Source of the DNA: Clostridia bacterium
Lineage (GTDB): Bacteria; Bacillota; Clostridia; Oscillospirales; Acutalibacteraceae
Direction of reading: 5' to 3'
DNA length: 64,000 bases
NCBI GenBank assembly: GCA_017403185.1
Contig: JAFQON010000043.1
Span: 43,961-107,960 of the forward strand
Made by a program: the position numbers and the translations under genes. The notes under the pieces were generated by a model. It was given only the letters and a program-made list of their open reading frames with translations, was not told the origin of the DNA and did no database searches. Numbering within the stretch: the first letter of the stretch is position 1; each line of letters starts with the position of its first letter. Shown piece by piece: positions 51,457 through 59,122 of this stretch.

Positions 51457-53715
51457 TTACTCAAAGTTTTCCGCAGCTTTTTCTGCGGCAACCTTTTCGC
51501 TCATTGACTGAATGTTGATAAGCTTATAGTATTTGCCCTTGAGAGCCATAAGCTCTTCGGGGGTTCCGAATTCTATGATGTTGCCCTTGTCAACAACAAT
51601 GATTTTATTTGCCTTGCGCAGGGTTGAAAGACGGTGGGCAATCATAAGTGTTGTTCTGCCTCTTATCAGGCGGTTTATGGCATCCTGAATCAGCTTTTCC
51701 GTTTCGGAGTCAACGGCTGAGGTTGCTTCGTCAAAAATGAGAATACCGGGATTTTTGAGCACTGCTCTTGCAATTGAAAGCCTTTGCTTTTCACCGCCCG
51801 AAAGACCCACGCCTCTTTCACCGAGCATTGTATCATAGGCATCGGGGAGGCGTGAAATGAAGCCGTGAGCATTTGCAACATCCGCAGCGTTGAGCACCTG
51901 CTCGGGGTGTGCGCCGGGCACGGAATATGCTATGTTGTTGAATATGGTGTCCCTGAACATCATGGGCTCCTGCTGAACGTAGCCTATCTGCGAGCGGTAA
52001 TAGCCCATATCTATGTCTTTTATGTTTACATCGTCAATAAAAATTTCACCCTCATAGTCATCATAAAAACGCATCAGAAGATTTATAAGGGTTGATTTGC
52101 CTGAACCTGTTGTGCCGACAATGCCTACAACATCACCGGGGTTAATAACAAAATTGACATCGTTGAGAACTTTTTTTGAACGGTCAAATGAGAAATTGAC
52201 ATTGCGGAATTCAATCTTGCCCTTTATTGTGTCAAGTGTGTTATCCTTGCCGAAATCATGCTCGGGCTCGGCGTTGATGATATCCATAATCTTTTCGGTT
52301 GATGCAAGAGCGTTCTGATAGGAGTCGCTGAGGTTTGCAAAGAAGCTGACGGGGTTATAGAACATACTTGTGTAGGATATAAAAGATACAAGCACACCGA
52401 GAGAGAGCTTGTCGGGTGTGTCAATTACCATATTGCCGCCGACGAACCAGATTATAACTGAGCCGCAGGTGATAAGGAAGGTTATGATATTGGGGAATAT
52501 TGCGGCAACCTTGCCCGCTTTTTTATCCTCATAAAGCCAGTCATCAACCTGACGGCTGAAATTCTTGACTGCCTTTTCTTCGCTTGAGAAGGATTTTACA
52601 ATTCTTACTGCGGGGATTGTGTCTGAAAGTATGCTTGAAATCGCAACGCCTCTTCGCCATATGCGGCGGTAAAGCGGGCCGATTTTTTTGCCGAAATAAC
52701 GGCTGCACAGAACAACAATGGGAACCGGGGTGAGTGAAAGCAGGGTAAGCTTCCAGTTCATGCACATCATAATTATGATAATGCCGATCATTGTGAAAAG
52801 CTGAACCACCGCTTCCTGTGTGATTCTGAGCATAAATTGCTGCAATACCGTTGTGTCTGAATTTACACGGTTTATAACGGAACCCGTTGAGGTTTTATCG
52901 TAAAACTTCATGGGCAGATACTGCGCTTTTGCATATATTTCTTTTTTCAGGTCGGCAATGATTCCGTCGCCTGCGATTCGCAGATGATAAGCACGCAGAG
53001 CACCGATACCGTATTGAACAACATACACAAGAACCAGAAAGGCTATTACCGCAACAAGCATTTTTTTGCTGCCGCTTGGTATAACCGAGTCAACCATAAG
53101 GCTTGTTACATACGGCGGAACGAGTGCAGCAACGGTTGTTACGATTGAAAGAAAAATGCAAAAAACGAGCTTGCCCGCATATGGCTTTATGTAGCGGAGC
53201 ATTGTTGCTGCGATTTTGCCTTTGCCCTGGCAGTTAAGACAGTCTGCATTGGGAGAAGGCAGCTTTCTGCCGCATTTGGGGCAGAATGAACGCAGATTTT
53301 TGAATGTTCCTTCAACGGCGGCAAGTCTGTCCTCAACGCTTTCACCCTCCTTGACTTTTGTCACAAAGTCGGCTGCGGCATCGCAGATATCTGCCATTGC
53401 GAAGGTGAATCTCATAAGGTCAATTGTTGAGCCGCCCGCTGTTACAGCCTTAAGCACGGCGTTGCCGTACATTCTTTTAACGCTTATTTTGTCTGTGTCA
53501 GCAAAATCAAGGCTGAAAAATCCGCCGTCAAAGCCGCTGCCGATTGCAACAATACGGTCTTTTGTAACATAAACAGCGCCCTCTCCGTAGCGGCTGTCAA
53601 GCTCAAGGTCACCGACTACCGCAAACAAAGGCTCGTCATTTTTGAAGAGCTTTTCTGCAATGCGGATAATTTCGGGGCTTGCGGGTTTGTTAATCAGAAG
53701 ATTTTTGGGAATCAT
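51457..53715 (-). CDS. ABC exporter with N-terminal PH-like domain and zinc ribbon (DUF1854-associated)
   Basis: The 752-residue protein begins with a soluble domain (about 25-115) of PH/GRAM-like beta pattern: FAVVGDLELDSRYGEGAVYVT, IVAIGSGFDGGFFSL. A zinc ribbon follows (C145, C148, C159, C162), then a six-helix ABC exporter domain (about 170-460) and an ATPase with GTTGSGKST, LSGGEKQR, ILIFDEATSAVD and IAHRLST, all canonical. The N-terminal sensor-like part is unusual for exporters. The start at 53715 is set by GGGAGTG 8 nt upstream. Lead gene of a four-gene unit; substrate unknown. Confidence 0.87.
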   Translation of the reverse strand: MIPKNLLINKPASPEIIRIAEKLFKNDEPLFAVVGDLELDSRYGEGAVYVTKDRIVAIGSGFDGGFFSLDFADTDKISVKRMYGNAVLKAVTAGGSTIDLMRFTFAMADICDAAADFVTKVKEGESVEDRLAAVEGTFKNLRSFCPKCGRKLPSPNADCLNCQGKGKIAATMLRYIKPYAGKLVFCIFLSIVTTVAALVPPYVTSLMVDSVIPSGSKKMLVAVIAFLVLVYVVQYGIGALRAYHLRIAGDGIIADLKKEIYAKAQYLPMKFYDKTSTGSVINRVNSDTTVLQQFMLRITQEAVVQLFTMIGIIIIMMCMNWKLTLLSLTPVPIVVLCSRYFGKKIGPLYRRIWRRGVAISSILSDTIPAVRIVKSFSSEEKAVKNFSRQVDDWLYEDKKAGKVAAIFPNIITFLITCGSVIIWFVGGNMVIDTPDKLSLGVLVSFISYTSMFYNPVSFFANLSDSYQNALASTEKIMDIINAEPEHDFGKDNTLDTIKGKIEFRNVNFSFDRSKKVLNDVNFVINPGDVVGIVGTTGSGKSTLINLLMRFYDDYEGEIFIDDVNIKDIDMGYYRSQIGYVQQEPMMFRDTIFNNIAYSVPGAHPEQVLNAADVANAHGFISRLPDAYDTMLGERGVGLSGGEKQRLSIARAVLKNPGILIFDEATSAVDSETEKLIQDAINRLIRGRTTLMIAHRLSTLRKANKIIVVDKGNIIEFGTPEELMALKGKYYKLINIQSMSEKVAAEKAAENFE

Positions 53716-53749
53716 TTTGTTCACTCCCTGCACACATGATTTTGTCTGC

Positions 53750-53778
53750 ATTATAGGGCGATTTTTTTGGCAAGTCAA
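53750..53778 (-). promoter_or_regulatory. Promoter of the ABC-DUF1854-darA-phosphoesterase unit
   Basis: Minus strand TTGACT (53773-53778), 17-nt spacer, TATAAT (53750-53755), 34 nt before the start. Confidence 0.8.
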
Positions 53779-53852
53779 CACTAAAAAATAACTTTTTAAA
53801 ATTTTGTAGGATTAGCCAAAATGTGTGGTGCTGTATTGTATTTTTAAGCAAA

Positions 53853-53892
53853 AATGTCTTCCGATAACTTCTGAAAGAAAGCGGAAGACATT
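53853..53892 (-). terminator. Terminator after the membrane protein-rsmI unit
   Basis: Stem AATGTCTTCCG (53853-53863) / CGGAAGACATT (53882-53892), loop 18 nt, with T-rich exit on the minus strand. Confidence 0.72.
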
Positions 53893-53895
53893 GTT

Positions 53896-54504
53896 TCATA
53901 TGAATTTTTCAGCGTTGTTTTTGATAAAAATTCCCGCAGCTTCGCAAATTTCGTTTTCAGAAACAAGCCGGGCAAATTCGCTGTCGTTTTTTTCGATTTC
54001 TTCAGGGATAACGGACGCATCTTCGTTGTTGTCGTCGAATGAGCGGTATTCACTTTCAAAAATTTCAGATGCTCTTCCGCCAAAAAGCTTTTTGAAAGCA
54101 TCACAGGCAATACCCGTTACGGGCTGACCGTTTGTTTTGAAAAATTCGCTTAGCTTTTCACCGCCGTCTTCAACAACAAATGAGAGCGCATAGATTTCCT
54201 TTTGCTCCTGTGCGAGCTTTTCGAATTCCGTATTCATATCGTCTGCATCCGATACCCTTTTCTGCAGATTGAGTGCGACGCCTTTAAAAAGCTTTGCAGG
54301 CTCTGATTTTTTGATAAGAGAATCGGTAAGCACGGCAAATTCGTTGCGAAGAATGTTTTCTTCCTTAAGCTTTTTCATTATTGCTTCGTTTGCTTTGTAT
54401 CTTTTTGAGCTTGCCTGACCTGCCTTGATGCACACAAAAAGAGTTAACAGAATAAGAGCGGCAAATACAGCAAACCAATACGGTCTTTCAAGCAAATATG
54501 ACAT
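53896..54504 (-). CDS. Membrane-anchored coiled-coil protein of unknown function
   Basis: A 202-residue protein with one N-terminal membrane helix (about 9-28) followed by a highly charged helical part (KRYKANEAIMKKLKEENILR) and an acidic C-terminal region. The hydrophobic start and long helical body suggest a cytoplasmic domain tethered to the membrane. No family recognised. It starts 3 nt after the rsmI stop, so it is in the trmN6-rsmI unit. Confidence 0.65.
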   Translation of the reverse strand: MSYLLERPYWFAVFAALILLTLFVCIKAGQASSKRYKANEAIMKKLKEENILRNEFAVLTDSLIKKSEPAKLFKGVALNLQKRVSDADDMNTEFEKLAQEQKEIYALSFVVEDGGEKLSEFFKTNGQPVTGIACDAFKKLFGGRASEIFESEYRSFDDNNEDASVIPEEIEKNDSEFARLVSENEICEAAGIFIKNNAEKFI

Positions 54505-54507
54505 TTT

Positions 54508-55338
54508 TTATTCCTCCTGCAAAAGTAATTTATAGATATCGCCTTTTTTGTAGCCGAACTCCTTTGCGGCAATTTTTGCGGCATCGCTCTTGCTTTCGCC
54601 GCCGTTTACAAGCTCCTTTGCGTATTCCGCAGCCTGCTCAAGGCTGAGCTTTTCTTTTTCTTCTTCGGGCGCACCGCCGATTATGAGCACGATTTCGCCC
54701 TTTAGTGCTTCCTTTGAATATTTTTCGGCGGCTGCGCAAAGAGTTGTGCGGATTACCTGCTCGTGAATTTTGGTTATTTCACGCACTATAGCGGTTTCTC
54801 TGTCGCCCAGAGCATCGGCAAGGTCGCAGAGGGTCTGTGAAAGCTTGTGCGGAGCTTCGTAGAATATCATTGTGCGCTTTTCGCCGAGGAGAGAGCTTAT
54901 ATGCTCTTTTCTTTCATTTTTTTCTACGGGCAAAAAGCCTTCAAAAGTAAATCGTCTTGACGGCATACCCGAGAGTGCAAGAGCTGTGGTGAATGCGCAC
55001 GGACCGGGCACGGATTCAACCTTTATGCCTTTTTCGTGGCATAATCTGACCAAGTCCTCGCCGGGGTCCGAGATTGCGGGCATACCCGCATCCGTAACAA
55101 GTGCGCAGCTTTCGCCTGAAAGAATTCTGTCTGCAATAATCGGTCCTCTTTCAAAGCGGTTATGCTCAAAATAGCTGACCATAGGCTTTTTTATTTCGAA
55201 ACAGTTGAGAAGCTTGAGCGTAACCCTTGTATCCTCCGCCGCAATGAAATCGCAGCCTTCAAGCACCTCAACAGCACGGGGCGAAAAATCGCCGAGATTG
55301 CCTATGGGAGTGCCCACAACATAAAGTGTTCCGCTCAA
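54508..55338 (-). CDS. rsmI: 16S rRNA (cytidine(1402)-2'-O)-methyltransferase
   Basis: The protein (276 residues from TTG 55338) has the RsmI pattern GTLYVVGTPIGNLGDFSPRAVEVL, AAEDTRVTLKLL, ALVTDAGMPAISDPGEDLV and PGPCAFTTALALSG of the tetrapyrrole-methylase fold. It methylates the ribose of C1402 in the decoding centre. A GTG at 55347 is in frame, but GAGGTG lies directly on it; the TTG at 55338 has better spacing, so I chose it with some doubt. It overlaps or abuts the trmN6 stop. Confidence 0.92.
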   Translation of the reverse strand: MSGTLYVVGTPIGNLGDFSPRAVEVLEGCDFIAAEDTRVTLKLLNCFEIKKPMVSYFEHNRFERGPIIADRILSGESCALVTDAGMPAISDPGEDLVRLCHEKGIKVESVPGPCAFTTALALSGMPSRRFTFEGFLPVEKNERKEHISSLLGEKRTMIFYEAPHKLSQTLCDLADALGDRETAIVREITKIHEQVIRTTLCAAAEKYSKEALKGEIVLIIGGAPEEEKEKLSLEQAAEYAKELVNGGESKSDAAKIAAKEFGYKKGDIYKLLLQEE

Positions 55339-55339
55339 A

Positions 55340-56077
55340 TCATTCACCTCTGTTTTCCAAAAGATAGTCGCCGTAGATTTTTTTCATTTCATCGGAATAT
55401 CCGCCGTCTGCACCGTGCACAAAAAGCTCGGGCTCAACGTTTATTCCGCATTTGCCGCCCCGTCTGCCTTCAACAAGCACAAGCCACGGAGCCTTGCCGG
55501 GGCATTTTGAAACAAGCTTCATGCGTTTCGGCTCAAGCCCTGCCGAGTGCATTTCGCAGATTAATTCCGCAAGCCTTTCGGGGCGAATGCACATACACAG
55601 CCTGCCGCCGAAGTTGAGCAGCTTTTTGGCCGTTTCGCATATATCCGAGAGTGAGCACATTGTTTCGTGCCTTGCAATTTTATCCGCACTGCTGCTGCTT
55701 TCAATGCCCGCACCGCTTGCTTTGTATGGCGGATTCATAGTCACCACATCAAAACAGCCGAAGGGTACAACGCCTTTGAGCTCCTTTAAATCGGCATTCA
55801 CGGCGGAGAGCCTTCCCGAAAGGGAGTTGAATTCAATTGCTTTTTCAATCTGTTTTGCACCGAGGGGCTGGATTTCAACGGCTGTGATTTTACCTGTTTC
55901 TTTTTTACACCAGAGAAGGGGAATGATTCCGCAACCCGAGCCGAGGTCGCAGCACACTGCTTTTTTTGAAGGCGATGCAAAATCGGCAAGCAAAACCGCA
56001 TCTGTGCCGAAGGAATGAGCCTGTGACACAAAGGCTGTTATTCCCGAGCCGAGATATTCCTTTCTGAAATCATCCAT
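55340..56077 (-). CDS. trmN6: tRNA1(Val) (adenine(37)-N6)-methyltransferase-like protein
   Basis: The 245-residue protein has SAM-binding motif I CCDLGSGCGIIPLLW (about 42-56), the acidic ITAVEIQ, and the catalytic NPPY (about 115-118) of N6-adenine methyltransferases. FGTDAVLLADF near the N-terminus is typical of YfiC/YabB. It probably methylates A37 of tRNA(Val) or a close relative. It is followed by rsmI, as yabB-yabC are in Bacillus. Confidence 0.9.
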   Translation of the reverse strand: MDDFRKEYLGSGITAFVSQAHSFGTDAVLLADFASPSKKAVCCDLGSGCGIIPLLWCKKETGKITAVEIQPLGAKQIEKAIEFNSLSGRLSAVNADLKELKGVVPFGCFDVVTMNPPYKASGAGIESSSSADKIARHETMCSLSDICETAKKLLNFGGRLCMCIRPERLAELICEMHSAGLEPKRMKLVSKCPGKAPWLVLVEGRRGGKCGINVEPELFVHGADGGYSDEMKKIYGDYLLENRGE

Positions 56078-56149
56078 TATGTATCTCCCTTTTCTGATAA
56101 TTACAATATTATATCATTAATCGGCAGAAATGTAAAGTGCACTTACCTC

Positions 56150-56178
56150 TTGATAAAATCAGTTTGTTTTGCTATAAT
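56150..56178 (+). promoter_or_regulatory. Promoter of rarA
   Basis: TTGATA (56150-56155), 17-nt spacer, TATAAT (56173-56178). Confidence 0.78.
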
Positions 56179-56224
56179 TCAATATTATTTGTTATAATTT
56201 TCAATATTAATTGAACGAAAGGCT

Positions 56225-57499
56225 ATGATTATTATGTCGGCACCGCTTGCGGACAGACTCCGCCCGAAGAAAATTGAAGATATAATCGGTCAGCCTCATC
56301 TGCTTGGTGAGGGCAAGCCGCTGAGAAATATTATTAAATCGGGCGAGCTGCCCAATATGGTTTTTTACGGTCCGCCCGGGGTAGGCAAAACCACGCTTGC
56401 GAGCATTATCGCAAAAACAACAGACCGTCATCTTGTGAAGCTCAACGGCACAACGGCGGGCACATCCGATATCAAGGAGGTTGTTGCAAAGCTTGATACC
56501 TTCCTTGCGCCCAACGGAATTCTGCTCTACCTTGATGAAATTCAGTATTTCAACAAAAAGCAGCAGCAAACCTTGCTTGAATATATTGAAAACGGCGCAA
56601 TAACTCTTATCGCATCAACAACCGAAAATCCGTATTTTTATGTATACAGCGCAATTCTCAGCCGCTCAACCGTGTTTGAATTCAAGAGCGTAACACCCTC
56701 CGAAGCCGAAAAGGCGGTAAGGCGTGCCTTTGATTTTATGGCAGAGGACAGAAGCGAAGAATATGAGATTGAAGACGGCGTTTATTCTCATATTGCAACG
56801 GCAAGTGCAGGCGATGTAAGAAAGGCGATAAACAGTGTTGAGCTTTGCGTGCTTTCCGCAAATTCGGATAACGGCAAAAAGCTCATTACGCTTGAAAGTG
56901 CGAAATCGCTCACTCAGAAAAGTGCCATGCGTTACGACAAAGACGGTGATGAGCACTATGATATTATTTCTGCGTTTCAGAAGTCGATGAGAGGCTCAGA
57001 CCCCGATGCCGCCGTGCATTATCTTGCAAGGCTGCTTGAAGCCGGGGATATGCCGTCGGCGTGCAGGCGGCTTATGGTGTGCGCCTGCGAGGATGTAGGG
57101 CTTGCCTATCCGCAGATTATCCCCATAGTCAAGGCGGCGGTTGATGCGGCGATGATGCTCGGCCTTCCCGAGGCGAGAATTCCCCTTGCCGATGCAGTTG
57201 TGCTTGTTGCCACAAGCCCCAAATCAAACACGGCATACGGTGCGATTAACTCCGCAATGGCCGATGTTGCGGCAGGCAGAACGGGCCCCGTGCCCCGTCA
57301 GCTTCAGAATATGCACTATGACGGTGAGGATAACCCGAATAAGGGTCAGTTTTATAAATATGCCCACGATTTCCCCGGTCATTGGGTTGACCAGCAGTAT
57401 CTTCCCGATGCGATAAAGCACAAGAAATATTATGATTTCGGCGATAACCGCAATGAGCAGGCGGCAAAGGAATATTGGGCAAGAATCAAGAAAAAGTAA
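56225..57499 (+). CDS. rarA: Replication-associated recombination protein A (RarA/MgsA)
   Basis: The 424-residue AAA+ protein has LADRLRPKKIEDIIGQPHLLG, Walker A GPPGVGKTT (about 49-57), Walker B YLDEIQYFNKKQQ (about 99-111) and the C-terminal MgsA region with EDVGLAYPQ and AKEYWARIKKK at the end. It acts at stalled replication forks with the clamp loader family. The ATG at 56225 is close to GAAAGG; the in-frame ATG at 56234 is an equally possible start. The MFS gene follows 16 nt later. Confidence 0.93.
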   Translation: MIIMSAPLADRLRPKKIEDIIGQPHLLGEGKPLRNIIKSGELPNMVFYGPPGVGKTTLASIIAKTTDRHLVKLNGTTAGTSDIKEVVAKLDTFLAPNGILLYLDEIQYFNKKQQQTLLEYIENGAITLIASTTENPYFYVYSAILSRSTVFEFKSVTPSEAEKAVRRAFDFMAEDRSEEYEIEDGVYSHIATASAGDVRKAINSVELCVLSANSDNGKKLITLESAKSLTQKSAMRYDKDGDEHYDIISAFQKSMRGSDPDAAVHYLARLLEAGDMPSACRRLMVCACEDVGLAYPQIIPIVKAAVDAAMMLGLPEARIPLADAVVLVATSPKSNTAYGAINSAMADVAAGRTGPVPRQLQNMHYDGEDNPNKGQFYKYAHDFPGHWVDQQYLPDAIKHKKYYDFGDNRNEQAAKEYWARIKKK

Positions 57500-57515
57500 C
57501 GGAGGAACAGAACCG

Positions 57516-58763
57516 GTGAACTCAAAGAATTTTAAAAGAACAAAGCTTGCGTGCTACGCTGCTTATTTTACAATGTCATCCGTATTCAGCCTGCCGCCGC
57601 TTCTTTTTGCGACACTTCAGGATATGTACGGGATTTCATACACCCTGCTCGGAACGCTTGTGCTGACAAATTTTTGCACTCAGCTTACCGTTGACCTGAT
57701 CTTTACCGCTTTTTCAAAGCATTTCAATGTGAAAAAAGTTGTCAGGGTAATGCCGCTGATTACCACCGCAGGCTTGCTTATCTATGCGTTCTCACCCGTC
57801 ATTTTTCCGCAGAATACATATATAGGTCTGCTTATCGGAACGGTTTTGTTCTCGGTTTCTGCAGGTCTTTCAGAGGTTCTTCTCAGCCCCGTTATTGCGG
57901 CAATACCGTCGGATAATCCTCAGAAGGATATGAGCCTTCTTCATTCGCTTTATGCTTTCGGAGTTTTCACCGTGGTTGTTATAAGCACTCTGTTCCTGCG
58001 CTTTTTCGGTGCCGAAAATTGGATGTATCTCACAGTTTTCTGGGCATTACTTCCTGTTATAGCTTCAGTTATGTTTATGCTTTCACCCATGCCCGAAATG
58101 GATGTAAGCCACAGCGAGCAGGGAACAAAAGGCACAAAGCGCAGGACTGCTGCTCTTGCAATCTGTGTGGGTGCCATATTCTTCGGAAGCTGCGCTGAAA
58201 ATTCGATGTCAAACTGGGTTTCGACATTTATGGAAAATGCGCTCGGTGTTGATAAAGCGCTCGGCGATATTCTCGGCATGGCAATGTTTGCAATACTTCT
58301 CGGAGTAGCAAGAATAAGCTATGCAAAATACGGCAAAAATATAATCCGAGTGCTCCTTATCGGTATGGCGAGTGCGGCGGTTTGTTATCTTGTTGCGGGT
58401 CTTTCAACAAGCGTTGCATTTGCTTTTGCGGCGTGCATCCTGACTGGCCTTTTCACCGCCATGCTCTGGCCCGGAACACTTATTATGATGGAAGAGAATG
58501 TGCCCGGTGTCGGTGTTGCAGCCTATGCACTTATGGCGGCAAGCGGCGACCTCGGAGCATCCGTTGCACCGCAGCTTCTCGGCATTGTTGTTGACAAGGT
58601 GTCACAGAGCAGCTTTGCAGCTCAACTCGGAGGAGAGCTTAACCTTGCTGCAGAGCAAATCGGTCTTAAAGCGGGTATGCTTGTCACCGCAATATTCCCG
58701 ATTCTCGGCACGGTTGTGCTTATAATTGCCGTAAGGTACTTCAAAAAGCAGCGTAAGGCATAA
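57516..58763 (+). CDS. Major facilitator superfamily transporter
   Basis: The 415-residue protein has 12 predicted membrane helices with a loop after helix 6 (about 190-210, EQGTKGTKRR). It resembles fucose/glucose-permease-like or general MFS_1 carriers; LLHSLYAFGVFTVVVIS and SNWVSTFMENALG are typical of this branch. Substrate unknown. The start is GTG at 57516 with GGAGG 10 nt upstream; longer in-frame starts lie within rarA. Confidence 0.82.
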   Translation: MNSKNFKRTKLACYAAYFTMSSVFSLPPLLFATLQDMYGISYTLLGTLVLTNFCTQLTVDLIFTAFSKHFNVKKVVRVMPLITTAGLLIYAFSPVIFPQNTYIGLLIGTVLFSVSAGLSEVLLSPVIAAIPSDNPQKDMSLLHSLYAFGVFTVVVISTLFLRFFGAENWMYLTVFWALLPVIASVMFMLSPMPEMDVSHSEQGTKGTKRRTAALAICVGAIFFGSCAENSMSNWVSTFMENALGVDKALGDILGMAMFAILLGVARISYAKYGKNIIRVLLIGMASAAVCYLVAGLSTSVAFAFAACILTGLFTAMLWPGTLIMMEENVPGVGVAAYALMAASGDLGASVAPQLLGIVVDKVSQSSFAAQLGGELNLAAEQIGLKAGMLVTAIFPILGTVVLIIAVRYFKKQRKA

Positions 58764-58825
58764 TATGACTGCAAAATTCACAAAAACTCCCTTGACTCAA
58801 TACCATATATTTATTGAATATTCGG

Positions 58826-58854
58826 TTGACAACAAAAAATTTTTTTGATATAAT
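58826..58854 (+). promoter_or_regulatory. Consensus promoter of the T-box/aspS operon
   Basis: TTGACA (58826-58831), 17-nt spacer, TATAAT (58849-58854), just upstream of the T-box leader. Confidence 0.9.
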
Positions 58855-58861
58855 TTCACTC

Positions 58862-59078
58862 AAGTGAAGACCCGACTTTTATGGAAAGTCTGCAAGAGAT
58901 AGTGCATCATGGGCTGAAAGTGCACTTCAGATGAGTAGTAAGCTCGGCAACACTTCGCCGGTATGCCCACATTTTAATAAAAGAGAGGATACATTTTTGT
59001 ATCAATAACGGGTGGCACCGCGGGTTAAATTACTCGTCCCGAGAATTATCTTGTGTAATTCTCGGGATTTTTTATTTA
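58862..59078 (+). ncRNA. T-box riboswitch leader
   Basis: The leader has stem I (CCGACTT 58872-58878 with AAGCTCGG 58940-58947; upper AGTGCA/TGCACT around the distal loop), an AGAGA element, and the T-box GGGTGGCACCGCGGGT (about 59010-59025). The bulge TGGC (59013-59016) would pair with a tRNA ending GCCA, that is, discriminator G, as in tRNA-Asp and tRNA-Asn. The terminator is TCCCGAGAATTA (59037-59048) / TAATTCTCGGGA (59056-59067) followed by a T-run. The specifier is probably GAT at 58930-58932 (Asp), but this is tentative. Uncharged tRNA would switch on aspS-gatA-gatB. Confidence 0.93.
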
Positions 59079-59122
59079 TTTGCGCATATTTTATTTTAAA
59101 CCATTGTAATGGAGGAATTATT

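Noticed and set aside
50956-53715. Cyanophycin metabolism cluster
   Set aside because: DUF1854 and its ABC partner are linked to cyanophycin in other phyla, but no cyanophycin synthetase or cyanophycinase is in the window.
55452-56018. 188-codon plus-strand frame opposite trmN6
   Set aside because: No motif; the minus strand carries a clear methyltransferase.
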